Notes under the pieces: generated by a model
What the model was told of the DNA's origin: nothing
Database searches by the model: none
What the model saw: only the letters and a program-made list of their open reading frames with translations
From: JBPCOB01 sp051000715
Lineage (GTDB): Bacteria; Actinomycetota; Actinomycetes; JALYNC01
Direction: 5' to 3'
Assembly: GCA_051000715.1 (NCBI GenBank)
Contig: JBPCOB010000100.1
Location: 1 to 23,332, forward strand
DNA length: 23,332 nucleotides
Translations under genes and position numbers: made by a program
Part shown: piece after piece, positions 1-6,726 of the stretch
Layout of the letters: each line of letters begins with the position of its first letter
How positions within the stretch are numbered: position 1 is the first letter of the stretch

Positions 1-375
1 GGCCGGCTGGTCACGGAGGCGGGGGGGACGGCCGAGCGGCGAGTGGCGGACGCCATGCGGAGTCATCCCGAGGTGGTCGGCGGCCCCGGCCGCGACGTCA
101 CCCGCCTGCTGGCCGGCGTACCGGGCCTCGTTGCCAAGGACGGCGCGGAGGGGGTGTACGCCGTGGCGCTGGCCGACGGTGGGGCCTGCGCGGTGAAGAT
201 CGACGACGGGGCGGGCCGGGCCCGGATGCCCGTTCTGGTGGCGCTGCTACGCGCGCTCGGCTGCCGTGCCCCGGTGCTCGATGAGCTGGCCACCCTGCCG
301 GTGCGCGGTGGCGGCGGGGTCGTCGGCGAGGTACGTGCCGTGCCGCCGCTCGTGCCCCGGACCCGCGCTAGCTAG
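1..375 (+). CDS. Asparaginase-family protein, 3' part (5' end outside window)
   Basis: The reading frame is open from base 1 and ends at TAG 373-375; the first in-frame ATG (53-55 region) lies inside the conserved part, so the gene begins upstream of the window. The visible 124 residues contain a segment with HPEVVGG and GRDVTRL, then VAKDGAEGVYAVAL and KIDDG. This is the pattern I associate with the C-terminal half of the bacterial asparaginase II family (PF06089 type). Members are thought to hydrolyse asparagine to aspartate and ammonia in the cytoplasm, but substrate cannot be told from this fragment. The gene ends 39 bases before the next start and that start has its own promoter, so it is probably a separate transcription unit. 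Confidence 0.75.
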   Translation, partial: GRLVTEAGGTAERRVADAMRSHPEVVGGPGRDVTRLLAGVPGLVAKDGAEGVYAVALADGGACAVKIDDGAGRARMPVLVALLRALGCRAPVLDELATLPVRGGGGVVGEVRAVPPLVPRTRAS

Positions 376-379
376 CTGC

Positions 380-414
380 TTGCTACTGTTAGCGACACTG
401 GCTAGGCTGATGCG
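380..414 (+). promoter_or_regulatory. Leaderless-type promoter of the XRE regulator gene
   Basis: A -35-like TTGCTA (380-385) is followed after 17 bases by a -10 box TAGGCT (403-408). Only six bases separate the -10 box from the GTG at 415, so the expected transcription start falls on or next to the G of the start codon. No Shine-Dalgarno sequence precedes this GTG. This is the best-formed of several such sites in the window. Confidence 0.6.
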
Positions 415-807
415 GTGAACGTCGAGGAGTTGGGCAAGTACATCCGCGACCAACGCCGCGGGGCGGAGATCTCGCTGCGCCAGCTGGCCCGGCTGGCCGG
501 GGTGTCCAATCCGTACCTCAGCCAGATCGAGCGCGGACTGCGGCAGCCCAGCGCGGAGATCCTCCAGCAGATCGCCCGCGGACTGCGGATATCCGCCGAG
601 GCGCTCTACGTCCAGGCCGGCATCCTCGACGAGCGGCGCACCGACACGGCCGTGCCGGAGGCGGTACTGCAGGACCGGGGCCTCGGCGAACGGCAGAAGC
701 AGGTGCTGCTGGAGATCTACGAGTCCTTCCGGCGGGAGAACGACGCGAAGGCCGCCCCGGCCGGGCCTGACGTCGGCGAGAACAGCCCTTCTCCGTCCGC
801 GGACTGA
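415..807 (+). CDS. XRE-family helix-turn-helix transcriptional regulator
   Basis: This is a 130-residue cytoplasmic DNA-binding protein. Residues about 5-60 form a Cro/C1-type helix-turn-helix: SLRQLARLAGVSNPYLSQIE followed by RGLRQPS is the classic recognition-helix region. The C-terminal half is charged and probably helical, and the tail is low complexity. The GTG start at 415 is chosen because it begins the conserved N-terminus (VEELGKYIRDQR) and sits six bases after a good -10 box. The gene is followed 21 bases later by an HbhA-like gene. The same pairing, an XRE regulator upstream of hbhA, occurs in Mycobacterium (Rv0474-Rv0475), so it may regulate that neighbour or itself. Its ligand and operator are unknown. 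Confidence 0.85.
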   Translation: MNVEELGKYIRDQRRGAEISLRQLARLAGVSNPYLSQIERGLRQPSAEILQQIARGLRISAEALYVQAGILDERRTDTAVPEAVLQDRGLGERQKQVLLEIYESFRRENDAKAAPAGPDVGENSPSPSAD

Positions 808-828
808 ACAACCTCGAGGAGACTTCAC

Positions 829-1125
829 ATGCGCGTTTCGGACTACGCCCGGATCTCGGACAGCAAGCCGGTGTACGCCCTGATCGGCGCCAACTCCGCG
901 CTGGCCGACGGCATTCGCCGGCTGCCCGCTAGCCTCACCCGACTGCAGGATGACGTGCAGGAGCAGATCCGCCAGCTGCCGGAGCAGGTGTCGCACTACG
1001 CGACAGAGATCGGCGACAAGGCGACCCTGCTCTACACAGAGCTGGCCGACCGCGGCCAGCGGTTGGTGGGCAGCGAGCGTCCCCAAGGACCGCCGGCCGC
1101 CGCGGAGGGCGACCACGTCTCCTGA
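829..1125 (+). CDS. Short HbhA-like helical protein
   Basis: The product has 98 residues and an ATG start with a GAGGAG ribosome-binding site about eight bases upstream. It has no signal peptide or membrane segment. The segments LIGANSALADGI, LTRLQDDVQEQIRQLPEQ and LLYTELADRGQRLV resemble, from memory, the N-terminal helical part of mycobacterial heparin-binding haemagglutinin HbhA (LGAADLAL, LTKLQEDLPEQL, YNELVERGEAAL). The mycobacterial protein is about twice as long and ends in lysine/alanine-rich repeats that bind heparan sulfate. That tail is absent here, and the C-terminus is a short Pro/Ala/Glu stretch. The protein is therefore probably a structural or membrane-associated coiled-coil rather than an adhesin. 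The position after an XRE regulator supports the family call; the function is inferred. Confidence 0.65.
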   Translation: MRVSDYARISDSKPVYALIGANSALADGIRRLPASLTRLQDDVQEQIRQLPEQVSHYATEIGDKATLLYTELADRGQRLVGSERPQGPPAAAEGDHVS

Positions 1126-1133
1126 CTGGCGCA

Positions 1134-1147
1134 TACGCTCAGCGACC
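1134..1147 (+). promoter_or_regulatory. Possible leaderless -10 element of the aldo/keto reductase gene
   Basis: TACGCT (1134-1139) lies eight bases before the GTG at 1148. No clear -35 element is visible and there is no good ribosome-binding site, so this is only a weak candidate. Confidence 0.3.
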
Positions 1148-2119
1148 GTGTCCGAGACTCGCAACCGCCAGCTGGGTGATTCCGGGCTGACCGTCTCGGT
1201 GGTCGGGCTCGGCTGCAACAACTTCGGCCGCCGGCTGGACCTCGACGGCACCCGGGCAGTGGTGGAGGCGGCGCTGGAGGCCGGGGTCACCCTTTTCGAC
1301 ACCGCCGACACCTACGGCAAGGAGCATGACGGTGGCTCCGAGGCGCTGCTGGGGGAGGTGCTGGCCGGCCGCCGCGACGACGTGGTGCTGGCGACCAAGT
1401 TCGGCATGGACATGGCCGGCGCCAACGGCCCGGACTGGGGCGTGCGCGGCTCCCGGCGCTACATCCGCCGAGCCGTCGAGGCCTCGCTACGCCGCCTGCG
1501 CACCGACTACATCGACCTCTACCAGATGCACGTGCCGGACCGGCGTACGCCGATCGCCGAGACGCTGGCCGCGCTGGACGAGCTGGTCACCGAGGGCAAG
1601 GTCCGCTATCTCGGTTCGTCGAACTTCGCCGGATGGCAGGTGGCCGACGCCGACTGGACCGCCCGCCGCGCCGGTAGCGAGCGGTTCATCAGTGCTCAGA
1701 ACAACTACAACCTGCTCGAGCGCGAGGTGGAGGCCGAGCTGGTCCCAGCGTGCCTGCGGTACGGCGTCGGCGTACTGCCGTTCTTTCCGCTGGCCAACGG
1801 GCTGCTGACCGGGAAGTACCGCCGGAACCAGCCGCCGCCGCCCGGCACCCGACTGAGCGAGAAGTCGCACCTGCTGTCCGGGCGCAACTTCGACCGGGTC
1901 GAAGGCCTGGAGAAGTACGCCGCCGAGCGCGGCATCTCGCTACTCGACGTAGCGATCGGTGGCCTGGCGGCACAGCCGGCGGTCGCCTGCGTGATCGCCG
2001 GCGCCACCAAGCCCGAGCAGGTCCGGGCCAACGTGGCGGCCGGTGGCTGGCAGCCCACCCCCGAGGATCTTGCGGCGCTGGACGACGTGGTCCCCTCCGG
2101 TGGACCCGAGTCGTCATGA
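1148..2119 (+). CDS. Aldo/keto reductase
   Basis: This is a 323-residue NADPH-dependent aldo/keto reductase of the (alpha/beta)8-barrel family, probably reducing an aldehyde or ketone in the cytoplasm. The catalytic tetrad is visible: Asp and Tyr in DTADTYG, Lys in ATKFG and His in YQMHVPD. The cofactor-side segments GSSNFAGWQ, SAQNNYNLLER and VIAGATKPEQV follow in the usual order. The frame is open much further upstream through the HbhA-like gene, but conserved sequence (NRQLGDSGLTVSVVGLG) begins just after the GTG at 1148, so that start is preferred. Its stop overlaps the next start as ATGA (2116-2119), implying translational coupling with the DUF2516 gene. The physiological substrate cannot be read from sequence. 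Confidence 0.9.
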   Translation: MSETRNRQLGDSGLTVSVVGLGCNNFGRRLDLDGTRAVVEAALEAGVTLFDTADTYGKEHDGGSEALLGEVLAGRRDDVVLATKFGMDMAGANGPDWGVRGSRRYIRRAVEASLRRLRTDYIDLYQMHVPDRRTPIAETLAALDELVTEGKVRYLGSSNFAGWQVADADWTARRAGSERFISAQNNYNLLEREVEAELVPACLRYGVGVLPFFPLANGLLTGKYRRNQPPPPGTRLSEKSHLLSGRNFDRVEGLEKYAAERGISLLDVAIGGLAAQPAVACVIAGATKPEQVRANVAAGGWQPTPEDLAALDDVVPSGGPESS

Positions 2120-2433
2120 CCACGTTGGGCCCCCTCGACCTCATCCTCGGCCCGATCGAGGGCCTGTTGGGGCTGGTCGCGCTCGGCCTGTTCGTCCTGA
2201 AGATCTTCGCGTTCGTCGACGCCGCGATCCGGCCGGAGCCGGTATGGCGCGCCGCGGTGACGCAGTCAAAGACCTTCTGGCTGGTCCTGCTGGCGCTCGC
2301 CGTTCTCTTCGGGGGCCTCGGCATCCTCGGCCTGGCCGGTCTGGTGGCGGCGATCGTGTACCTGGTCGACGTACGACCGAAGCTGCGGGAGGTGCAGGGC
2401 GGCGGTCGGCCGGGCGGTCGGGGCTGGCGCTAG
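2116..2433 (+). CDS. DUF2516 small membrane protein
   Basis: The product has 105 residues with two predicted membrane segments at about 12-34 and 54-82, joined by a short loop with FVDAAIRPEPVWRAA, and an Arg/Gly-rich tail. The pattern matches the actinobacterial DUF2516 family, whose function is unknown. In Mycobacterium a member (Rv0476) lies next to hbhA, which fits the two upstream genes here. The ATG at 2116 overlaps the stop of the aldo/keto reductase, and the stop TAG shares one base with the GTG of the following hydrolase, so the three genes look co-translated. It probably resides in the cytoplasmic membrane. Confidence 0.8.
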   Translation: MTTLGPLDLILGPIEGLLGLVALGLFVLKIFAFVDAAIRPEPVWRAAVTQSKTFWLVLLALAVLFGGLGILGLAGLVAAIVYLVDVRPKLREVQGGGRPGGRGWR

Positions 2434-3203
2434 TGCCGCTGCTGGCGACCGCCGACGGCCGGCTCGAGTACCTGGAGACGGGCATCGGAGCGCCGGTGAC
2501 CGTGTTCGGGCACGGCCTGGCCGGCTCGATCTCCGACACCAGGCCGCTGGGCAGCGGTGTCGCGGGGCGTCGGGTGTTCTTCCACTTTCGGGGCCACGGC
2601 GACTCCTCGGCCGCTGTCGGCTGGAGCTACCCCGCGCTGGCCGGCGACCTGCGGACTGTCGCGGACGGGTTGGGTGCCAGTCGGGCGGTTGGGGTCTCGA
2701 TGGGCGCCGGCGCGCTGACGGCGCTGCTGGCCGAGACGCCGGACCGGTTCGAGCGGGTGGTCTTCTTCCTGCCCGGCGCCCTGGACCTGCCGCGGGCGGG
2801 GCCGGGGCTTCGACATCTGGCCCGGCTCGCCGACGCCGTGGACGCCGGCGACGAGGCGCGGCTCGCCGGCGAGCTGCCGGCCTCGGTGCGGGACCGGCCC
2901 GGGGCGCGGGCCCAGGTCGACTCCCGGGCGGCGATGATGCTGGGCGCCGGCGGCGGCCTCGTCGCGGCACTGCGCTCGCTACCCGGGCAGGTGCCGGCCG
3001 CCGACCGGCAGGCGCTGGCGGCGGTCGGCGTACCGGCCCTCGTGGTGGCCCAGGCGGGGGACGAGCTGCACCCGGTGTCGGTGGCCGAGGAGCTGGCCGG
3101 CGCACTCGGACAGGCAAAACTCAAGGTCTTCGACTCGGGCTCGGCGGTGTGGCTGGCCAGGAGCGAGCTGCGTGCGGTGGTGGCAGGGTTTCTCAACGCC
3201 TGA
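2433..3203 (+). CDS. Alpha/beta-hydrolase-fold protein lacking the usual catalytic histidine
   Basis: This 256-residue protein has the alpha/beta-hydrolase layout: a short N-terminal strand pair, an oxyanion-region FGHGLAGS, FRGHGDSS, the nucleophile elbow GVSMGAG, and an acid-strand segment VVAQAGDELHPVS. In most relatives a GxGH motif about 25-30 residues after the acid carries the catalytic His. Here the corresponding stretch reads FDSGSAVWLARSELR, with Ala where His is expected. It may use another residue, or be a non-hydrolytic member. The GTG start shares one base with the upstream TAG, which argues for coupling with DUF2516. The gene is the last of the plus-strand run; the next gene is convergent. 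Substrate unknown. Confidence 0.8.
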   Translation: MPLLATADGRLEYLETGIGAPVTVFGHGLAGSISDTRPLGSGVAGRRVFFHFRGHGDSSAAVGWSYPALAGDLRTVADGLGASRAVGVSMGAGALTALLAETPDRFERVVFFLPGALDLPRAGPGLRHLARLADAVDAGDEARLAGELPASVRDRPGARAQVDSRAAMMLGAGGGLVAALRSLPGQVPAADRQALAAVGVPALVVAQAGDELHPVSVAEELAGALGQAKLKVFDSGSAVWLARSELRAVVAGFLNA

Positions 3204-3244
3204 CCGGTGGGCGCCGATGCGGGTGAGTCAATGGACAGGATGCC

Positions 3245-3499
3245 TCAGTGGCCCGGGTGCATGTGCAGGGCCTCGGGCGCAACGCCGTCGGCCGGCTCCT
3301 GGGTGACCCACTCGAACACGGTCGCCGTGACGTCGTTGCCCGGCACGTTGACCCGCTGCTCGGTGGCTTCGTAGACGTCGAGCATCCCGGGCGCGTCGGA
3401 GACGGCGTACAGGCGGGTGACTGCTGGCGAGAGCGTGGTGGTCTCGCCGTCGCGCGAGCCACCGCGTAGCAGCACCGTCGGATCGTCCATACCAGGCAT
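3245..3499 (-). CDS. Small conserved-looking hypothetical protein
   Basis: This minus-strand frame encodes 84 residues from ATG at 3499 (a second ATG lies at 3490) to a stop at 3245. The sequence (VLLRGGSRDGE, DAPGMLDVYEAT, FEWVTQEPADGVAPEALHMHPGH) has balanced composition and does not look like a shadow of a plus-strand gene, as no other gene covers the region. I have seen similar short proteins in actinomycetes but know no function. There is no signal peptide or membrane segment, and two His close the C-terminus. A weak TAGATC lies six bases before the ATG (plus 3506-3511), the same spacing as other leaderless sites here. It is convergent with the hydrolase gene and divergent from the AlaX gene. 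Confidence 0.6.
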   Translation of the reverse strand: MPGMDDPTVLLRGGSRDGETTTLSPAVTRLYAVSDAPGMLDVYEATEQRVNVPGNDVTATVFEWVTQEPADGVAPEALHMHPGH

Positions 3500-3540
3500 G
3501 AGGCCGATCTACCCCGCATCCTGCTACGGCACCCAGCCCG

Positions 3541-3553
3541 TAGCCTCCCAGCC
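3541..3553 (+). promoter_or_regulatory. Leaderless-type -10 element of the AlaX gene
   Basis: TAGCCT (3541-3546) is separated from the ATG at 3554 by seven bases. No Shine-Dalgarno sequence is present and no convincing -35 box is visible. Confidence 0.45.
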
Positions 3554-4285
3554 ATGGCCACCGACGTACACGGGCGGACGTCCCGGCTCGAGCTCGCGGA
3601 CGCGACCCTACGCGAGTGGTCGGCGACCGTGCTCGAGTCCAGCCCTGAGGGCGTGGTGCTCGACCGGTCGGCGTTCTACCCGGGTGGCGGCGGCCAGCCG
3701 CCGGACGCCGGCGTCCTGCTGTGGGGCGGGGTGCAGACACGCATCGTCGGCGTACGCCGGGGCGACGACCTGATGCTGGTGCCGCACGAGGCGGATCCGC
3801 TGCCGCCGGTCGGCACCGCCGTGCGCGGCGCGGTCGAGGACGATCGGCGTACCGCTCTGATGCGGACCCACTCGGCCCTGCACCTGCTGGCCGGGGTGGT
3901 GTTTCGCGACTTCGGCGCGCTGGTCACCGGCGGCAACATGGAGCCGCTGACGGCCCGGATGGACTTCAACCTGCCCGACATCCCGGCGGACTTCCGCGAC
4001 CGGGTGGCGGCGGCGTGCGAGGCGGAGATCGCCGCCGACCGTCGCATCGACGTCAAGGTGCTGCCGCGGGGGGAGGCCTTCGCCATCCCGGACATCATCC
4101 GGACGGCGACCAACCTGCTGCCCCCGGATCTCACCGAGGTGCGCATCGTGGACATCGTCGGGTTGGACACCCAGGCGGACGGCGGTACGCACGTCGCCTC
4201 CACCCGGTCCATCGGCGGCATCGAGGTGGTCAAGGTCGAGAACAAGGGCAAGGCCAATCGACGGTTGCGGATCCGCCTCCCCTGA
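3554..4285 (+). CDS. AlaX-type alanyl-tRNA editing protein
   Basis: This 243-residue protein matches the free-standing editing-domain family related to alanyl-tRNA synthetase, which hydrolyses Ser (or Gly) mischarged on tRNA-Ala in the cytoplasm. Motifs are in order: FYPGGGGQPxD (41-51), the zinc-site THSALH with His106 and His110, GGNME near 126-130, and DGGTHV with His213. In canonical members the last motif is CGGTH, whose Cys is a zinc ligand; here it is Asp209. The protein has no tRNA-synthetase catalytic domain, so it acts in trans. A macrodomain gene follows on the same strand, but its own start is 64 bases away. The start is set by the beginning of the conserved frame and the -10 box seven bases upstream. 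Confidence 0.85.
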   Translation: MATDVHGRTSRLELADATLREWSATVLESSPEGVVLDRSAFYPGGGGQPPDAGVLLWGGVQTRIVGVRRGDDLMLVPHEADPLPPVGTAVRGAVEDDRRTALMRTHSALHLLAGVVFRDFGALVTGGNMEPLTARMDFNLPDIPADFRDRVAAACEAEIAADRRIDVKVLPRGEAFAIPDIIRTATNLLPPDLTEVRIVDIVGLDTQADGGTHVASTRSIGGIEVVKVENKGKANRRLRIRLP

Positions 4286-4293
4286 CCTCAGGG
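4280..4293 (+). repeat. Short perfect inverted repeat over the AlaX stop codon
   Basis: CCCTGA and TCAGGG flank two bases, and the left arm includes the TGA stop (4283-4285). It could be a short hairpin after the gene or chance; it has no T-tract. Confidence 0.3.
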
Positions 4294-4337
4294 TGACGAG
4301 GCCGCGGCCCTGCGGTCGTCAACCTCTACCACGGTGG

Positions 4338-4349
4338 CAGGCTTGCGCC
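4338..4349 (+). promoter_or_regulatory. Possible leaderless -10 element of the macrodomain gene
   Basis: CAGGCT (4338-4343) is six bases before the GTG at 4350. It departs from TAnnnT at the first base and no -35 box is evident. It supports the GTG start only weakly. Confidence 0.3.
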
Positions 4350-4865
4350 GTGGAGATCACCCTGGTGCGCGGGGACATCACCGACGAGCGGGTCGACGCG
4401 GTGGTCAACGCGGCGAACTCCTCGCTGTTGGGCGGCGGCGGCGTGGATGGAGCCATTCACCGCCGCGGTGGCCCGGCGATCCTCGCGGCCTGCCGGTACC
4501 TCCGCCGGACCACACTTCCGGACGGCTTACCGACCGGGCAGGCGGTCGCTACGACGGCCGGTGACCTCCCGGCCCGATGGGTGATCCACGTCGTCGGGCC
4601 GGTGTACTCGCGGACCGAGGACCGGTCGCACCTGCTCACCTCGTGTTACCGGGAGGCGCTGCGGGTCGCCGACGACCTCGGCGCTCGAACCGTGGCCTTT
4701 CCCGCCGTGTCGGCCGGCGCCTTCGGCTGGCCGGTCGACGACGCGGCCCGGATCGCGGTCGCGACCGTCCGCGGCAGCGAGACAGCCGTGGAAGAGGTGC
4801 GGTTCGTGCTGATGGGCGAGCCGGCGTACGCCGCTTTCGCGGCTGCGGTGGCGATCGGGCCCTGA
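4350..4865 (+). CDS. Macrodomain protein (ADP-ribose / O-acetyl-ADP-ribose binding or hydrolysing)
   Basis: This 171-residue protein is a single macrodomain of the YmdB/MacroD-like type. The hallmark loop VNAANSSLLGGGGVDGAIH near residues 18-36 carries the Asn and Gly-rich segment that bind and cleave ADP-ribose esters. The second phosphate loop, FPAVSAGAFGWP, lies near 112-123. Members remove ADP-ribose from Asp/Glu or deacetylate O-acetyl-ADP-ribose in the cytoplasm. The frame is open to an ATG at 4293, but the family begins at VEITLVRGDIT, so the GTG at 4350 is preferred. Two small hairpins follow the stop. There is no neighbouring ADP-ribosyltransferase (DarT-like) gene, so a toxin-antitoxin role is not indicated. 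Confidence 0.9.
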   Translation: MEITLVRGDITDERVDAVVNAANSSLLGGGGVDGAIHRRGGPAILAACRYLRRTTLPDGLPTGQAVATTAGDLPARWVIHVVGPVYSRTEDRSHLLTSCYREALRVADDLGARTVAFPAVSAGAFGWPVDDAARIAVATVRGSETAVEEVRFVLMGEPAYAAFAAAVAIGP

Positions 4866-4884
4866 GGGCAGGCCGCCTCTGCGG
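4859..4884 (+). terminator. Possible factor-independent or structured 3' end after the macrodomain gene
   Basis: Two small GC-rich hairpins occur in tandem. GCCC-TGA-GGGC (4859-4869) includes the stop codon, and CCGC-CTCT-GCGG (4873-4884) follows at once. Neither has a T-tract, so the terminator call is tentative. Confidence 0.3.
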
Positions 4885-5014
4885 GGCAGCAACGTCCGGC
4901 GGTCAATGGCGCTACCCTGCTCGAAGCAGACAAAAGGCCCGCAGCCTCCGCAGCGCACGAACTCCTGCGCCGGGGCCGCGCAGCCCGGTCCCTCACCGAG
5001 TCGGAGGCTCCGCT

Positions 5015-6634
5015 ATGCGGCCACGCCGTACCTTGCTCGTCGTCACCGTCGGCCTCGCCGGCGCCACCGCCCTGGCCGCGCCGACCGCGGCCGTGACGGC
5101 CCAGCCGGTATTCACGGCCCCCAGCCGGGCCGACGACCCGGCGATCTCGCAGGCCCATGGGCAGAAGTACGTCAACGAGCCGGCCACCGTCGTCGGGCGG
5201 GACGGCACGCGCTACGTCGCCTACCAGCGGGACAGCCAGCTCAGCAAGTCCTCGGACGGCGGCCTGACCTGGACCTTCGTCGGTGCGGGCAACCACGAGG
5301 ACGTGCTGGCCAAGAACGTGTCCGGCTGCACGTCGATAACCGATGTCGGGGACGTCGACCTCACAAAGGACAACGCCGGCCGGGTGTACTTCGCCGACCT
5401 GCAGGTGACCGGCGGCACGGATACGCCGGGCATCCAGCCGGTCGTCGCCCACAGCGACAACGCTTTCTCCACCTACACGGGCACCTGCGCCGCCCATCAG
5501 GCAGCCAGCGTCGACCGGGAGTGGCTGGCGGCCTACACCGCCCCCGGCAAGACGGCATCGCAGAGTGACGTCTACCTCAGCTACCACGACTTCGGGCCGA
5601 ACTTCATCTCGGTCAACGCATCGCACGACGGCGGCCGGACCTTCGGCCTACCGGTCCCCGTGGTGGACAACCCGGACGCGGTCAACGCCAGCGGCTGCGA
5701 CACCGTCCCGGCCGGCACCGCGGTCGACCCGCGCAACGGCTGGGTCTACGTAGCCTGGACCTCCGGCAACGACCCGGCCACCAACGCGGCGACCGGCTGC
5801 AACTACACGCAGGGCACCGTGTTCAACAAGTTCTGGGTCGCAGTGTCGAAGGACGGGGGCAAGACGTTCGACACTTCACTCGCGGTGCACACCCCGCCGG
5901 CCACGGCGCCACACCCCTCGGACATGTCGGAGATCTTCGGCTCGATCGCGATCGACCGTCAGGGCGGCATCTACATCGCCTACACGGCGTACAACCAGAC
6001 AAAGCTGGAGTACGACGTCTTCGTCAACTACTCCCCGACGCCGGGCGCCCGGAACGGGGACGGCAGCCTCCGCTTCGGGAGGGCCCTGCGGGTCAGCCAC
6101 TTCCCGTCCCAGACGGCGTACTTCCCGCGCGTAATCGCCGGTGACGCCGGCCGCATAGACGTGATCTTCCTGGGCACGGGGGTCAGGAACGTGCCGGCCA
6201 CCGCGGAGAACCGGCTGAAGTACGACGGCAGCGGCAAGTATGAGCCGGACTGCTCACCCGACGTCAGGGATCCCGGCAACAAGGGAACGCGATTCCTGGG
6301 CAAGCCCTGCGAGCTGCCGCCCGCGGCGGCCTGGTACCTCTACCTGGCCCAGTCGCTGAACGCAGCCTCCGCCGCCCCGACGTTCAGCCAGCAGCAGCTC
6401 CGAGCCGATCCGGTGCACAAGGGCGACATCTGCACGCTGGGGATCTTCTGCCTCGATAACGACAACCGTGACCTCGGTGACGTCAACGACATCAAGATCG
6501 ACTCGTTCGGCGGGGCGCAGGTGGCCTACACCTACGAGACGCCCATCGGCAGCCGTACCGAGATCGACTTCCAGTGCCAGCAGAGCGGCCCCGGGCTGTA
6601 CGCCGGGGTGGCGGTGCGCCCCTGCCAACGCTGA
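5015..6634 (+). CDS. Secreted sialidase-fold (Asp-box beta-propeller) protein
   Basis: The product has 539 residues. A typical signal peptide occupies residues 1 to about 29: basic MRPRR, a hydrophobic core and an Ala-rich cleavage region. Three Asp-box motifs (SxDGGxT followed by W or F) are visible at residues 79-86, 203-210 and 278-285, which marks a sialidase/BNR beta-propeller. Further blade-like repeats (VAHSDNAFSTYTG, IDRQGGIYIAYTAYN) lie between and after them. Several Cys residues (105, 158, 228, 262 and a C-terminal cluster) could form disulfides outside the cell. I cannot see the full set of Arg residues and the Tyr/Glu pair needed to call it an active sialidase. A good GGAGG lies seven bases before the ATG. 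It sits alone between a macrodomain gene and mshA. Confidence 0.75.
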   Translation: MRPRRTLLVVTVGLAGATALAAPTAAVTAQPVFTAPSRADDPAISQAHGQKYVNEPATVVGRDGTRYVAYQRDSQLSKSSDGGLTWTFVGAGNHEDVLAKNVSGCTSITDVGDVDLTKDNAGRVYFADLQVTGGTDTPGIQPVVAHSDNAFSTYTGTCAAHQAASVDREWLAAYTAPGKTASQSDVYLSYHDFGPNFISVNASHDGGRTFGLPVPVVDNPDAVNASGCDTVPAGTAVDPRNGWVYVAWTSGNDPATNAATGCNYTQGTVFNKFWVAVSKDGGKTFDTSLAVHTPPATAPHPSDMSEIFGSIAIDRQGGIYIAYTAYNQTKLEYDVFVNYSPTPGARNGDGSLRFGRALRVSHFPSQTAYFPRVIAGDAGRIDVIFLGTGVRNVPATAENRLKYDGSGKYEPDCSPDVRDPGNKGTRFLGKPCELPPAAAWYLYLAQSLNAASAAPTFSQQQLRADPVHKGDICTLGIFCLDNDNRDLGDVNDIKIDSFGGAQVAYTYETPIGSRTEIDFQCQQSGPGLYAGVAVRPCQR

Positions 6635-6664
6635 CCAGCGCCGGGAATCCGGGCGGCATGCTGG
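6635..6664 (+). terminator. Possible hairpin terminator after the sialidase-fold gene
   Basis: CCAGC (6635-6639) pairs with GCTGG (6660-6664), directly after the stop, and an inner CCGG-gaat-CCGG can also fold. There is no T-tract, as is common in actinomycetes. Confidence 0.35.
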
Positions 6665-6726
6665 CGGTTCGGCGTACGGGACCGTAACCGCGGCGAACCC
6701 GGTCGGGCGGCAGAGGAGGTGGCGGG

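Noticed and set aside
4350..4865. Macrodomain gene as the antitoxin DarG of a DarTG system
   Set aside because: No ADP-ribosyltransferase gene is adjacent. AlaX is upstream and a sialidase-fold gene downstream, and the protein is a single macrodomain without the DarG C-terminal part.
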